Part shown: positions 35,994 to 44,320 of the stretch, in pieces | How positions within the stretch are numbered: position 1 is the stretch's first letter | Layout: the number at the start of each line of letters is the position of its first letter | Source: Rhodoferax sp. | Lineage (GTDB): Bacteria > Pseudomonadota > Gammaproteobacteria > Burkholderiales > Burkholderiaceae_C | Assembly (NCBI RefSeq): GCF_013297935.1 | Contig: NZ_JAAFIX010000013.1 | Coordinates: 1 to 64,000 of the forward strand | Reading direction: 5' to 3' | Length of the DNA stretch: 64,000 nt | Program-made: the position numbers and the translations under genes | Notes under the pieces: model-generated | Seen by the model: only the letters and a program-made list of their open reading frames with translations | Databases searched by the model: none | Told to the model about the DNA's origin: nothing

Positions 35994-38078
35994 ATGGCTA
36001 TCGCCGTTTTGTCAGAACCCGCACAGCCCACCCGCCTGTCCCGCTGGCTGTGGCTGGCTACCACCACCCTGTCCACCGTGTGTTTTGTGGCGCTGGTCAG
36101 CCACCCTGTGCATGCGCAAGACGCTGACAACCCACGCCTCAAAACCGAGAGCCCCTACTTCTTTGTCAAAAGCGACAACCCTGGCGTGGACCAGTTGCCG
36201 CTCAAATCCACGCAAGTCAACGTAAAGGTCAGCGGCGTGATTGCCGACGTGACCGTGGTGCAAACCTACAAGAACGAAGGCCAGCGCGCCATTGAGGCCA
36301 AGTACGTGTTCCCCGGCTCCACCCGCGCCGCCGTGCACGGCATGAACGTGCGCCTGGCGGACCGCCTGATCACCGCCAAGATCCGCGAGAAGCAGCAGGC
36401 CAAGAACGAGTACGACGCCGCGAAGGCCGAGGGCAAAACCGCCGCCCTGCTGGAGCAGCACCTGCCCAATGTGTTCCAGATGAATGTGGCCAACATCATG
36501 CCCGGCGACGACGTGAAGGTGGAGCTGCGCTACACAGAGCTGCTGCTGCCCACCGATGGCAAGTACCAGTTCGTCTTCCCCACCGTGGTGGGCCCGCGCT
36601 ACAACAGCCCGCAAAGTTCTCAAGCCAACGCCACCTGGGTGGCCCAGCCTTATCTGCCCCAGGGCCAGCAAACGCCCACCAGCGCTGCAGCGCCTGCGTT
36701 TGACATCCACGTTACCTTGAACACGCCCATTGGCGTGAAGGAAGTGCGCTCCAACTCGCACACCATCAACAGCTACACCGAGCAAAGCGGCGCCACCGTA
36801 GTGGGCCTGAACCCCACCGCCGAGCCCACCAACAACCGCGACTTCATCTTGGACTACCGCCTGGCCGGCGACAAGATTGAAAGCGGCGTGATGCTCTACA
36901 AGGGCAAGGACGAAAACTTCTTCCTCGCCATGGTGGAGCCACCCAAGGCCCCCGCGGCCACCGCCATCACCCCGCGCGAATACATCTTTGTGGTGGACAT
37001 CTCGGGCTCGATGCACGGCTTTCCGCTGGACACGGCCAAAGGCGTGCTGCGCGAACTGATTGGCGGCCTGCGCCCCAGTGACACCTTCAACGTATTGCTG
37101 TTCTCGGGCAGCAACAACTTTCTGAGCCCGCAATCAGTGCCGGCCACGAAGGCCAACATCGACCAGGCCATCCGCACCATCGACAAACAGGGCGGCGGTG
37201 GCAGCACCGAGCTGATCCCCGCGCTCAAGCGCGTGTATGCCCAACCCAAAACCGCCGATGTGTCACGCACCGTGGTGGTGGTCACCGACGGCTATGTGAC
37301 CGTGGAGCGCGAAGCCTTTGAGCTGGTGCGCAACAACCTGTCGAGTGCCAACGTGTTTTCGTTTGGCATCGGCTCCAGCGTGAACCGCCACCTTATGGAA
37401 GGCCTGGCCCGTGCGGGCATGGGCGAACCCTTCATCATCACAAAACCCGCCGAGGCCGCCGAACAAGCCGCCCGCTTTCGCAAAATGATCGACTCCCCCG
37501 TGCTCACCAATGTGAAGGTTCGTTTTGAAGGCCTGGACGTGTACGACGTGGAGCCCCGCCAGCTGCCCGACCTGCTGGCGCAGCGCCCCCTCATCGTGTT
37601 TGGCAAATGGCGTGGTGAAGCCAAGGGCACGCTGGTCGTGGATGGCAACTCTGCCAACGGCCCCCTGCATTTCAGCCAACCCATCAGCGCGGGCAATGGC
37701 ACCGACACGGCGGCCCTGCGCCACCTGTGGGCCCGCCACCGCATCGCCGCACTCAGCGACCAGGAAGCCCTGGAAGGTGGCAGCGACGCTCGCCAGGCCA
37801 TCACCGACCTGGGCCTGAAGTACAGCCTGCTCACGCAATACACCAGCTTCCTGGCCGTGGACCAGGTGGTGCGCAACAAGGCACCGGCCGACAGCACCAG
37901 CGTGAACCAGCCCTCGCCCCTGCCGCAGGGTGTGGAGAACAGTGCCTTGGGTGCTGAAGTGCCCAGCACGCCTGAGCCTGCTACCTGGGGCGCCATGTTG
38001 GTGACGCTGTCGGTGCTGGCCATGCTGGCGCACCGCCGCCGCCGCGCCGCCCTGCGCGCCCACCACTACACGAGCTGA
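35994..38078 (+). CDS. VIT/vWA domain protein with PEP-CTERM-like sorting signal
   Basis: VIT-like SGVIADVTVVQTYKNEGQRAIEAKYVFPG; vWA MIDAS FVVDISGSMHG; C-terminus TPEPATWGAMLVTLSVLAMLAHRRRR. Confidence 0.92.
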   Translation: MAIAVLSEPAQPTRLSRWLWLATTTLSTVCFVALVSHPVHAQDADNPRLKTESPYFFVKSDNPGVDQLPLKSTQVNVKVSGVIADVTVVQTYKNEGQRAIEAKYVFPGSTRAAVHGMNVRLADRLITAKIREKQQAKNEYDAAKAEGKTAALLEQHLPNVFQMNVANIMPGDDVKVELRYTELLLPTDGKYQFVFPTVVGPRYNSPQSSQANATWVAQPYLPQGQQTPTSAAAPAFDIHVTLNTPIGVKEVRSNSHTINSYTEQSGATVVGLNPTAEPTNNRDFILDYRLAGDKIESGVMLYKGKDENFFLAMVEPPKAPAATAITPREYIFVVDISGSMHGFPLDTAKGVLRELIGGLRPSDTFNVLLFSGSNNFLSPQSVPATKANIDQAIRTIDKQGGGGSTELIPALKRVYAQPKTADVSRTVVVVTDGYVTVEREAFELVRNNLSSANVFSFGIGSSVNRHLMEGLARAGMGEPFIITKPAEAAEQAARFRKMIDSPVLTNVKVRFEGLDVYDVEPRQLPDLLAQRPLIVFGKWRGEAKGTLVVDGNSANGPLHFSQPISAGNGTDTAALRHLWARHRIAALSDQEALEGGSDARQAITDLGLKYSLLTQYTSFLAVDQVVRNKAPADSTSVNQPSPLPQGVENSALGAEVPSTPEPATWGAMLVTLSVLAMLAHRRRRAALRAHHYTS

Positions 38079-38080
38079 AC

Positions 38081-38926
38081 ATGAGCCGCCTTTTGCAGAT
38101 GCCCCGCTTCGTGCGCTTTGGCATCGCCATCGACACCACCCCCGAGTGGCGCTGGCTGGCCCTGCTGGCCTTGGCGCTGTGGCCCACCTGGTGGTGGATG
38201 GGCCAGCGCATGGCCGATGGCTCGGACGACCCGCTGGGACTGCTGGCCCTGGCGGCCCTGGGCGGGCTGCTGTGGCAACACCGCCTGCACTTGCGCGCGG
38301 CGCCGCGCCTGGGCTTTCAGGCTGCCGCACTGGCGGGTGCCGTGCTCACCACGGCCTTGCACCAGCAGCTGCCGGACTTGGTGGTGGCGCTCATCGGCCT
38401 GCTGTCTATCGCGGCTGGGCTCATCGCCTTTCTGCCGGCACGCGTCGCCACGGCACCGGTGCTGGGCCTGTCAGTGTTGTCACTGCCACTGCTCGCCTCG
38501 CTGCAGTTTTATGCGGGTTTTCCGCTGCGCGTGGTGACGGCGGAAGCCAGCCGCTGGCTGCTGTCCCTAGTCCACACGGTAGAGCGCACGGGCAGCAGCT
38601 TGGTCGTCAACGGACAACTCGTCATCGTGGACGCACCCTGCTCGGGCGTGCAGATGGCATGGTTGGGTTATTTCACGGCCTGTGTGGTGGCGTTGGCTGC
38701 CAGGCAAAGCAACCCAAGCTTTCTGCTGCGCCTGCCCCTGGTGGGCGTGCTGGTGCTGCTGGGCAATGTGCTGCGCAACACGGTGCTGGTGGCGACCCAA
38801 GCGGGGGGCGCGCCGCTGCCCGGCTGGGGCCATGACGCCGTGGGCCTGCTGGTGCTGGCAGCGGTGTGTGGCGGCATTGCCTGGGCTATGGGCCGCACGG
38901 GCACTTTAGGGCGGACGGCATCATGA
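38081..38926 (+). CDS. Exosortase family protein
   Basis: Multi-TM; DAPCSGVQMAWLGYF (Cys), GNVLRNTVLV (Arg), GWGHDAVGLLVL (His). Confidence 0.88.
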   Translation: MSRLLQMPRFVRFGIAIDTTPEWRWLALLALALWPTWWWMGQRMADGSDDPLGLLALAALGGLLWQHRLHLRAAPRLGFQAAALAGAVLTTALHQQLPDLVVALIGLLSIAAGLIAFLPARVATAPVLGLSVLSLPLLASLQFYAGFPLRVVTAEASRWLLSLVHTVERTGSSLVVNGQLVIVDAPCSGVQMAWLGYFTACVVALAARQSNPSFLLRLPLVGVLVLLGNVLRNTVLVATQAGGAPLPGWGHDAVGLLVLAAVCGGIAWAMGRTGTLGRTAS

Positions 38927-39474
38927 GCTTTCTGGCCAATCGGTTTTTGAACCGCGTGTTGCACAAGACACTGTGGACACTCGTGCTGCCTCTGTGCGCG
39001 CTGTGGGGCATGGCCCAAGCACTGACGGGGCACGTTGCCATGCGCGACCCCGACACACCGCATGTGGAGTTGCCCACCGAATGGCAAGGCGCGCCGCTAC
39101 GGCCGCTGGCGCTGAGCGAGGTGGAGCTGCGCTTTGCCCGCCACTTCCCCGGCACGCTGGCGCGCCTGACCGATGGTCGGCAGGTGCTGGTGCTGCGCAC
39201 CGTGACCCAGCCCACGCGCATGCTGCACCCCGCCACCGATTGCTACCGCGGCCTGGGCTACCGCATCCGCAACGAGCAGCTGGAAGAGCACGCCGACACC
39301 ACCCGCTGGCGCTGCTTCATTGCAGAGCGGACTGGCCGCGCGGTGCGCGTGTGTGAACGCATTGAAGACGCGCAAGGGCAGGGCTTTACCGATACCTCGG
39401 CCTGGTACTGGGCCTCGGTAGCCGGCCAGTCCACCGGCCCGTGGAAGGCCATCACCGTGGCCACGCCGCTGTAA
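38923..39474 (+). CDS. Exosortase-associated small protein, EpsI-like (inferred)
   Basis: ATGA overlap with exosortase; signal/TM N-terminus; MLHPATDCYRGLGYRI resembles EpsI H-P-C-G-G pattern. Confidence 0.65.
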   Translation: MSFLANRFLNRVLHKTLWTLVLPLCALWGMAQALTGHVAMRDPDTPHVELPTEWQGAPLRPLALSEVELRFARHFPGTLARLTDGRQVLVLRTVTQPTRMLHPATDCYRGLGYRIRNEQLEEHADTTRWRCFIAERTGRAVRVCERIEDAQGQGFTDTSAWYWASVAGQSTGPWKAITVATPL

Positions 39475-39500
39475 GTGTGTTGTTTGGAAGGAATGATGCT

Positions 39501-40796
39501 GTGCGCAAATGGGTATGGGCTGCGGCCCGTATGCTTGTCTTTACTGCGGTGCTGGCCATGCTGGGGCTGAGCGCCTTGCTGTTTACGGCGCGGGCCATCG
39601 TGCGCCCGGCGCCGGGCGACTGGGCCACCACGCTGCGGGTCGGCCCGCTGAGCCTGGACGTCGGTGTCGCGGCCCTCGTCCAGTGGGGCAGCACGCCTTG
39701 GATTGCCAAGCAACTGCATGGCCACACCCTGCCCACCCGCCTCGGCAATGTGCACTTGGCGTGGGACGAAACTACCCAGCAACTCAGCCTGCACTGCCAA
39801 CCCTGTACGCTGCGCAGCAGCAGCTGGGGCGGTGAGCCGATCCACCTGCACGGCGCGCGCATGACCGTGCGCCGCAACGCCACCGAGCTGCGCGGCACGC
39901 TGCAGAGCGGCACGGTGGCCGCCACCTGGCATGGCACGCTGCGCTCCTCTGGCATCACACTGCACATCGATGTGCCCAGCACCCCGGTGGCCGACGGCTA
40001 CGCCCTGTTCGCCAACGCTATCCCCGAGGTCGCCAGCGCGCAGATCGGCGGCACGTTTTCCCTTAAGGCCACGCTGGAACTGCCCGGCAAGGCGCTGACC
40101 GTGCAGCCGCGTATCAGCGGCATGGCCGTGCAGGGCCTGGGCACCGAGGCCTGGGCGCAAGCGCAAAGCCAGTGCAACCAAGGGCTGCCCGCGGCCATGG
40201 CACGCACCTCCCTGCGGGCCGACAGCCTGCTGGCGCGCGCCGTGCTGGCGGCGGAAGACCAGCGCTTTTATGAACACCCCGGCTACGACCTCGTGGAAAT
40301 GGGCAAGGCCCTGCACAGCAACCAGGCCGAAGATGCCATGCTACGCGGTGCCAGCACCCTGTCGCAGCAAGTGGCCAAGCTGCTGGTCACAGGCGGCGCG
40401 CGTTCACCGGTGCGCAAGCTGCGCGAGCTGCTCTACGCGGTGGAGATGGAGCAAACCCTGGGCAAGGCGCGCATCCTGCGCCTCTACCTGGACCACGCAC
40501 CCTGGGGTGCCACCGTGTGCGGCGCCCAGGCCGCGGCCCACACCTACTTTGGCAAACGCGCAGACCAGCTCACCACCGCCCAAGCCATCTGGCTGGCCGC
40601 CATGCTGCACAACCCGGCCTTGGAGGCCCAGCGCTGGAAGGCGCGCGGCAGCATCAACCTGGAACGTGCCCAGTGGGTGGCTGCGGGCCTGCGGCCTTTG
40701 CCCAAGCGGGAGCGGGCCCAGTTGCGGGCCGACCTGGCAGCCATGGGCCCGGCAGACCCGACCGGCGCACGCACCCAAGCACTATCAAAACAATAG
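39501..40796 (+). CDS. Transglycosylase domain protein (GT51) with N-terminal extension
   Basis: AVLAAEDQRFYEHPGYD, RGASTLSQQVAKLLV, RKLRELLYAVEMEQTLGKARILRLYLD; GTG start at 39501. Confidence 0.9.
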   Translation: MRKWVWAAARMLVFTAVLAMLGLSALLFTARAIVRPAPGDWATTLRVGPLSLDVGVAALVQWGSTPWIAKQLHGHTLPTRLGNVHLAWDETTQQLSLHCQPCTLRSSSWGGEPIHLHGARMTVRRNATELRGTLQSGTVAATWHGTLRSSGITLHIDVPSTPVADGYALFANAIPEVASAQIGGTFSLKATLELPGKALTVQPRISGMAVQGLGTEAWAQAQSQCNQGLPAAMARTSLRADSLLARAVLAAEDQRFYEHPGYDLVEMGKALHSNQAEDAMLRGASTLSQQVAKLLVTGGARSPVRKLRELLYAVEMEQTLGKARILRLYLDHAPWGATVCGAQAAAHTYFGKRADQLTTAQAIWLAAMLHNPALEAQRWKARGSINLERAQWVAAGLRPLPKRERAQLRADLAAMGPADPTGARTQALSKQ

Positions 40797-40836
40797 CTGC
40801 TTGCGTACACACTATATGGGCTATAGGCCGATATGA
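40781..40836 (+). repeat. Dispersed intergenic element copy 8
   Basis: CTATCAAAACAATAGCTGCTTGCGTACACACTATATGGGCTATAGGCCGATATGATG. Confidence 0.8.
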
Positions 40837-40845
40837 TGCCTAAAC

Positions 40846-41499
40846 ATGCACACCCACCTGCTTAGTCTCTACCCCACCTTGGAACCCCTGGCCCCGGCAC
40901 TCGCTGCGCTGCAGACGCGGTCACCGGCGGTATCGGTACCTGCTGGCACGCCACTGTTTGCGCAGGGCGCACCGTGCAAGGGCTTTCCGCTGGTGCTGGG
41001 GGGCGAGGTACGGGTGGCCTGCCATTCGGCCGACGGGCGGAGCCTGGAGCTGTACCGCGTGCTGCCAGGCGAATTGTGTTTGGTGAGCAGTGCCAGCCTG
41101 TTTCGCGGACTGCCGCTGGGGGCCGAGGGAACGAGCACCCAGGCCAGTACGCTGCTGATGATTCCACCCCCGGTGTTTGAAGAGTGGCTGGAGGCCCCCG
41201 CATTCCGCAACCTGGTGCTGGGCCTGTTTGCCGAGCGCATGGCCGACCTGACCAGCCTGATTGACGCGGTGGCGTTTCAGAAGCTGGACCAGCGCTTAGC
41301 CTCCGCCCTGCTGGGCCGGGGGCCGGACCTGCACCTCTCGCACCAGACGTTGGCAGACGAGCTGGGCACAGTGCGCGAAATCGTGACCCGCTTGCTGCGC
41401 CGCTTTGAACGCGAGGGTTGGTTGGCGCTGGGGCGCGAGCACATCCACATCGTCAACAGCCAAGCACTGCGCGCGCTGGCCGGCGGCGGGCAGGCCTAA
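40846..41499 (+). CDS. Crp/Fnr family transcriptional regulator
   Basis: PLFAQGAPCKGFPLVLGGEVRV; HQTLADELGTVREIVTRLLRRFEREGW. Confidence 0.92.
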   Translation: MHTHLLSLYPTLEPLAPALAALQTRSPAVSVPAGTPLFAQGAPCKGFPLVLGGEVRVACHSADGRSLELYRVLPGELCLVSSASLFRGLPLGAEGTSTQASTLLMIPPPVFEEWLEAPAFRNLVLGLFAERMADLTSLIDAVAFQKLDQRLASALLGRGPDLHLSHQTLADELGTVREIVTRLLRRFEREGWLALGREHIHIVNSQALRALAGGGQA

Positions 41500-41526
41500 C
41501 GCACCCCGGCAGCCCGAGCGGGCTGC

Positions 41527-41540
41527 GTGACCTAGGTCAC
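41527..41540. promoter_or_regulatory. Perfect palindrome GTGACCTAGGTCAC, candidate operator
   Basis: Between Crp/Fnr gene and DUF2892 gene. Confidence 0.6.
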
Positions 41541-41597
41541 ATACAAAAGCCGTCGTGCAGCGCCTAATCACTCCAACACAAACCAAGGAGTGATTCC

Positions 41598-41789
41598 ATG
41601 AAAGCAAATGTTGGCGGTATCGACCGCATCGCACGTATCGGCGCAGGCGCCGTGCTCATCGGCCTGGCCGCCACCGGCAACGTGGGCTGGTGGGGTTGGC
41701 TGGGCGCTGTGCCGCTGGCCACCGGCCTGATGGGCTGGTGCCCGCCGTATGCCATCTTCGGCTTCAGCACCTGCAAGATGAAGAGCTGA
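41598..41789 (+). CDS. DUF2892 (YgaP-like transmembrane) protein
   Basis: NVGGIDRIARIGAGAVLIGLAATGNVGWWGWLGAVPLATGLMGWCPPYAIFGFSTC. Confidence 0.93.
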   Translation: MKANVGGIDRIARIGAGAVLIGLAATGNVGWWGWLGAVPLATGLMGWCPPYAIFGFSTCKMKS

Positions 41790-41799
41790 GCGCAGAACA

Positions 41800-41860
41800 A
41801 AACGCTATCAAATCAGGAGCTGGTTGCGCTATTTCTGTGTGGGCTAGCGCTTGGTTTTAG
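41800..41860 (+). repeat. Dispersed intergenic element copy 9
   Basis: AAAACGCTATCAAATCAGGAGCTGGTTGCGCTATTTCTGTGTGGGCTAGCGCTTGGTTTTAG. Confidence 0.8.
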
Positions 41861-41869
41861 CACAAAACA

Positions 41870-42205
41870 TTAAAGCAAACGGGCTTGCAAAGACGCGTCT
41901 GCCAAGGGCCGCAACCGTGCGTAATCCAGCAACTCCGTCAGGCGCGCACCCTTGGCCTGCCGCTCGTAGATCACGTTTTCTGCCAACAGCACACAATGCC
42001 ACGGCGGGCCGCCGCGTTGTTCGGGCGTGACCGCATTGATGCGCTCGCACCGAGCCAGCGTTGCCTTGAGCTTGCGCTGCACGTTCGGGTACATGGTTTG
42101 CTGCTGCGCCTTGGTCTCCACCAAATACACGGCATCCGCCGTGCGCACCAGAAAGTCGGGTGAAAAGAAGGCCGGTAAACCGTTTTCCTTCACGTAACGC
42201 AGCCC
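41870..42205 (-). pseudogene. C-terminal remnant of a type III restriction/helicase subunit (Res-like)
   Basis: LRYVKENGLPAFFSPDFLVRTADAVYLVETKAQQQ... with no upstream helicase domain. Confidence 0.7.
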
Positions 42206-42220
42206 TCAAGAAGTTTCCCC

Positions 42221-42595
42221 ATGGCTGACGATCTGAAAGACACCCTCTCCACCACTGCCCCGATGCATCGCCGGAGCTTGCTCAAAGGCACGGCAGGCAT
42301 CCTGGCCGCTGGCATGTTCCCCGCAGTGCACTCTGCAGAACCCATCGTGCTGCGCTACCTGGGCACCGCGGTGAACCAGAACAAGGCCATTGGTGAAAAG
42401 CTTGAAAAAGACACCGGCATCAAGATCCTGTACGTGGCCGTCACCACCGACAACGTGACCAAGCGCGCTGTGACTGCGCCCAACAGCTTCGACCTGATCG
42501 ACACCGAGTACTTCTCGCTGAAGAACATCGTACCCAGCGGCGACCTGAAGGGCATCGACACCAAGCACATCAAAAACGCTGACACGCAGGTTTAG
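42221..42595 (+). pseudogene. N-terminal fragment of a PotD-like ABC transporter substrate-binding protein
   Basis: TAT-type RRSLLKGTAGILAAGMFPA; IVLRYLGTAVNQNKAIGEKLEKDTGIKI...; stops at ~124 aa. Confidence 0.75.
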
Positions 42596-42804
42596 CCGGC
42601 GTAGCGGCCTTGATTCAGCCACACGCGCTCCGCGCCCTGAAGTGCAATGTCAGAACATGTCTCCCGAGTTAACGGCGCTGGGCCGGAAGTAAGCAGACTG
42701 CTGCAGGCGTAAGAGGCTGTAATCGGCGTCATCCGCCTGCTCTGCCGCACGTTGAAAGTGCATAAACCGTTACTTTTAACGGTACGGGCCTCGCCCCTCA
42801 TGGC

Positions 42805-43338
42805 ATGTTGAACTTGTCTACTTCCCGTCTTTGGGCAGCGCCCTTGGTTGCTGCCGCCTTGTACACCGCGGCACTTGCCCATGCAGAAGACTGGACACCG
42901 CTGCTCGGTAGTGGTGCCGGCGCTGCGGCGGGGGCGGTTTTGGGACAAAGTGTCGGTGGCAAGAACGGTGCGGTAATCGGTGGTGCTATCGGAGGCGCCG
43001 CGGGTGCCGCGGTCACCAGCCCGGGCCGCAATCAAAGTGGCGCCGTGATCGGCGGTGCTGTCGGTGGTGCCGCAGGCGCGGCAGTCGGTCAGTCGGTGGG
43101 GGGGCGTTCAGGTGCGGTGGTGGGTGCGGGGATTGGTGGTGCCGCGGGCACGGGTATTGCCCGTAGCATGAACCAACAACATGCTCCTGAACGCTATGCA
43201 CAGCGCGGACCCCGCCATCCGGGCTATCAGGCCGGCTACCGCGACGATGACCACGGTTATCGCCGGGGTCACGGTCATCAAAAACACCACCATGGTCATC
43301 GCGGCAAGGGTCACGGTGGTGACCGGTACCGGGACTGA
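42805..43338 (+). CDS. Glycine-zipper protein with His/Arg-rich C-terminus
   Basis: Repeated GAVIGGAIGGAAGAAV units; C-terminal RRGHGHQKHHHGHRGKGHGGDRYRD. Confidence 0.85.
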   Translation: MLNLSTSRLWAAPLVAAALYTAALAHAEDWTPLLGSGAGAAAGAVLGQSVGGKNGAVIGGAIGGAAGAAVTSPGRNQSGAVIGGAVGGAAGAAVGQSVGGRSGAVVGAGIGGAAGTGIARSMNQQHAPERYAQRGPRHPGYQAGYRDDDHGYRRGHGHQKHHHGHRGKGHGGDRYRD

Positions 43339-43341
43339 GCT

Positions 43342-44232
43342 CTAGCCTTTTAGTGTCTGGCCAAAGAACGCCATGGTGCGTTCCCAGGCCAGCTTGGCAG
43401 CTGCTGCGTCAAACCGGGGCGTGGTGTCATTGTTAAAGCCGTGCTGGGTTCCCGGGTATTGGTGCGCGGTGTAACGGGTCCCCGCTGCCTTCAATGCGGC
43501 CTCATAAACCGGCCAGGCGGCATTGATACGCTCATCCACCCCGGCAAAGTGAATCAACAAGGGCGCTTTGACTTTGACGGCATCTTCAGCCGCCGGGTGG
43601 TTGCCATAAAACGGCACCGCCGCTGACAAGCCGGGCAAGCGCACTGCCAAGGCATGGGCAACGCCTCCGCCATAACAAAAGCCGACCGCGCCGAGCTTGC
43701 CGCTCGAATCAGGGTGCGCCTGCAACCACTGCGCGGCAGCCACAAAGTCTTCGGCAGTTTTCTTTTGTTCCAGGGTCGCAAACAGGGTTCGTGCTTTGTC
43801 TTCGTCGCCGGGGTAGCCGCCCAGTGGCGCCAGCGCGTCAGGCGCCAGTACCAGATAGCCTTCCAGGGCCACCCTGCGGGCAATGTCTTCGATATGCGGG
43901 TTGAGCCCCCGGTTTTCATGCACGACAAGCACCACCGGCAGTTTGCCGCTGATGCCCGCCGGCCGCGCGAGGTAGCCCTTGACCATGCCGTAACCTGCGG
44001 GCGATGGAAGCTCCACCGTGCTGGTGGTCAAGCGCTTGTCATCTTTGGGAACCTGCTGAGCGGCTGCAAAGTCGGGGCTGAGTGCCGCCAACAGGCCCGC
44101 AGCCGTCAGACCCCCCACTGCGAACTTCTGGGCTTTTTCCAGAAAGCCACGCCGGTCGACCGTGCCGTGGACATAGGCATCAAACAGAATCAAAAGTTCT
44201 TGATCAAAGTCTTGCGCAGTTTGGCGTGGCAT
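43342..44232 (-). CDS. Dienelactone hydrolase family protein
   Basis: VVLVVHENRGLNPHIEDIARR; GAVGFCYGGGVAHALA. Confidence 0.93.
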   Translation of the reverse strand: MPRQTAQDFDQELLILFDAYVHGTVDRRGFLEKAQKFAVGGLTAAGLLAALSPDFAAAQQVPKDDKRLTTSTVELPSPAGYGMVKGYLARPAGISGKLPVVLVVHENRGLNPHIEDIARRVALEGYLVLAPDALAPLGGYPGDEDKARTLFATLEQKKTAEDFVAAAQWLQAHPDSSGKLGAVGFCYGGGVAHALAVRLPGLSAAVPFYGNHPAAEDAVKVKAPLLIHFAGVDERINAAWPVYEAALKAAGTRYTAHQYPGTQHGFNNDTTPRFDAAAAKLAWERTMAFFGQTLKG

Positions 44233-44320
44233 AGGGCTCCCTTGAAGAAGGTCACAGCGTATCGGAAGCCGCTAAAACCGGGTTCACCGGCAGTCGGAAG
44301 ACCCTTGTTGAACCACGCCT

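Noticed and set aside
36012-37133. 373-aa minus-strand ORF opposite the VIT/vWA gene
   Set aside because: Antisense shadow ORF; the plus strand has clear VIT and vWA motifs.
42592-43035. 147-aa minus-strand ORF ending QGAERVWLNQGRYAG
   Set aside because: Overlaps the glycine-zipper gene; the C-terminal part could be another gene remnant but support is insufficient.
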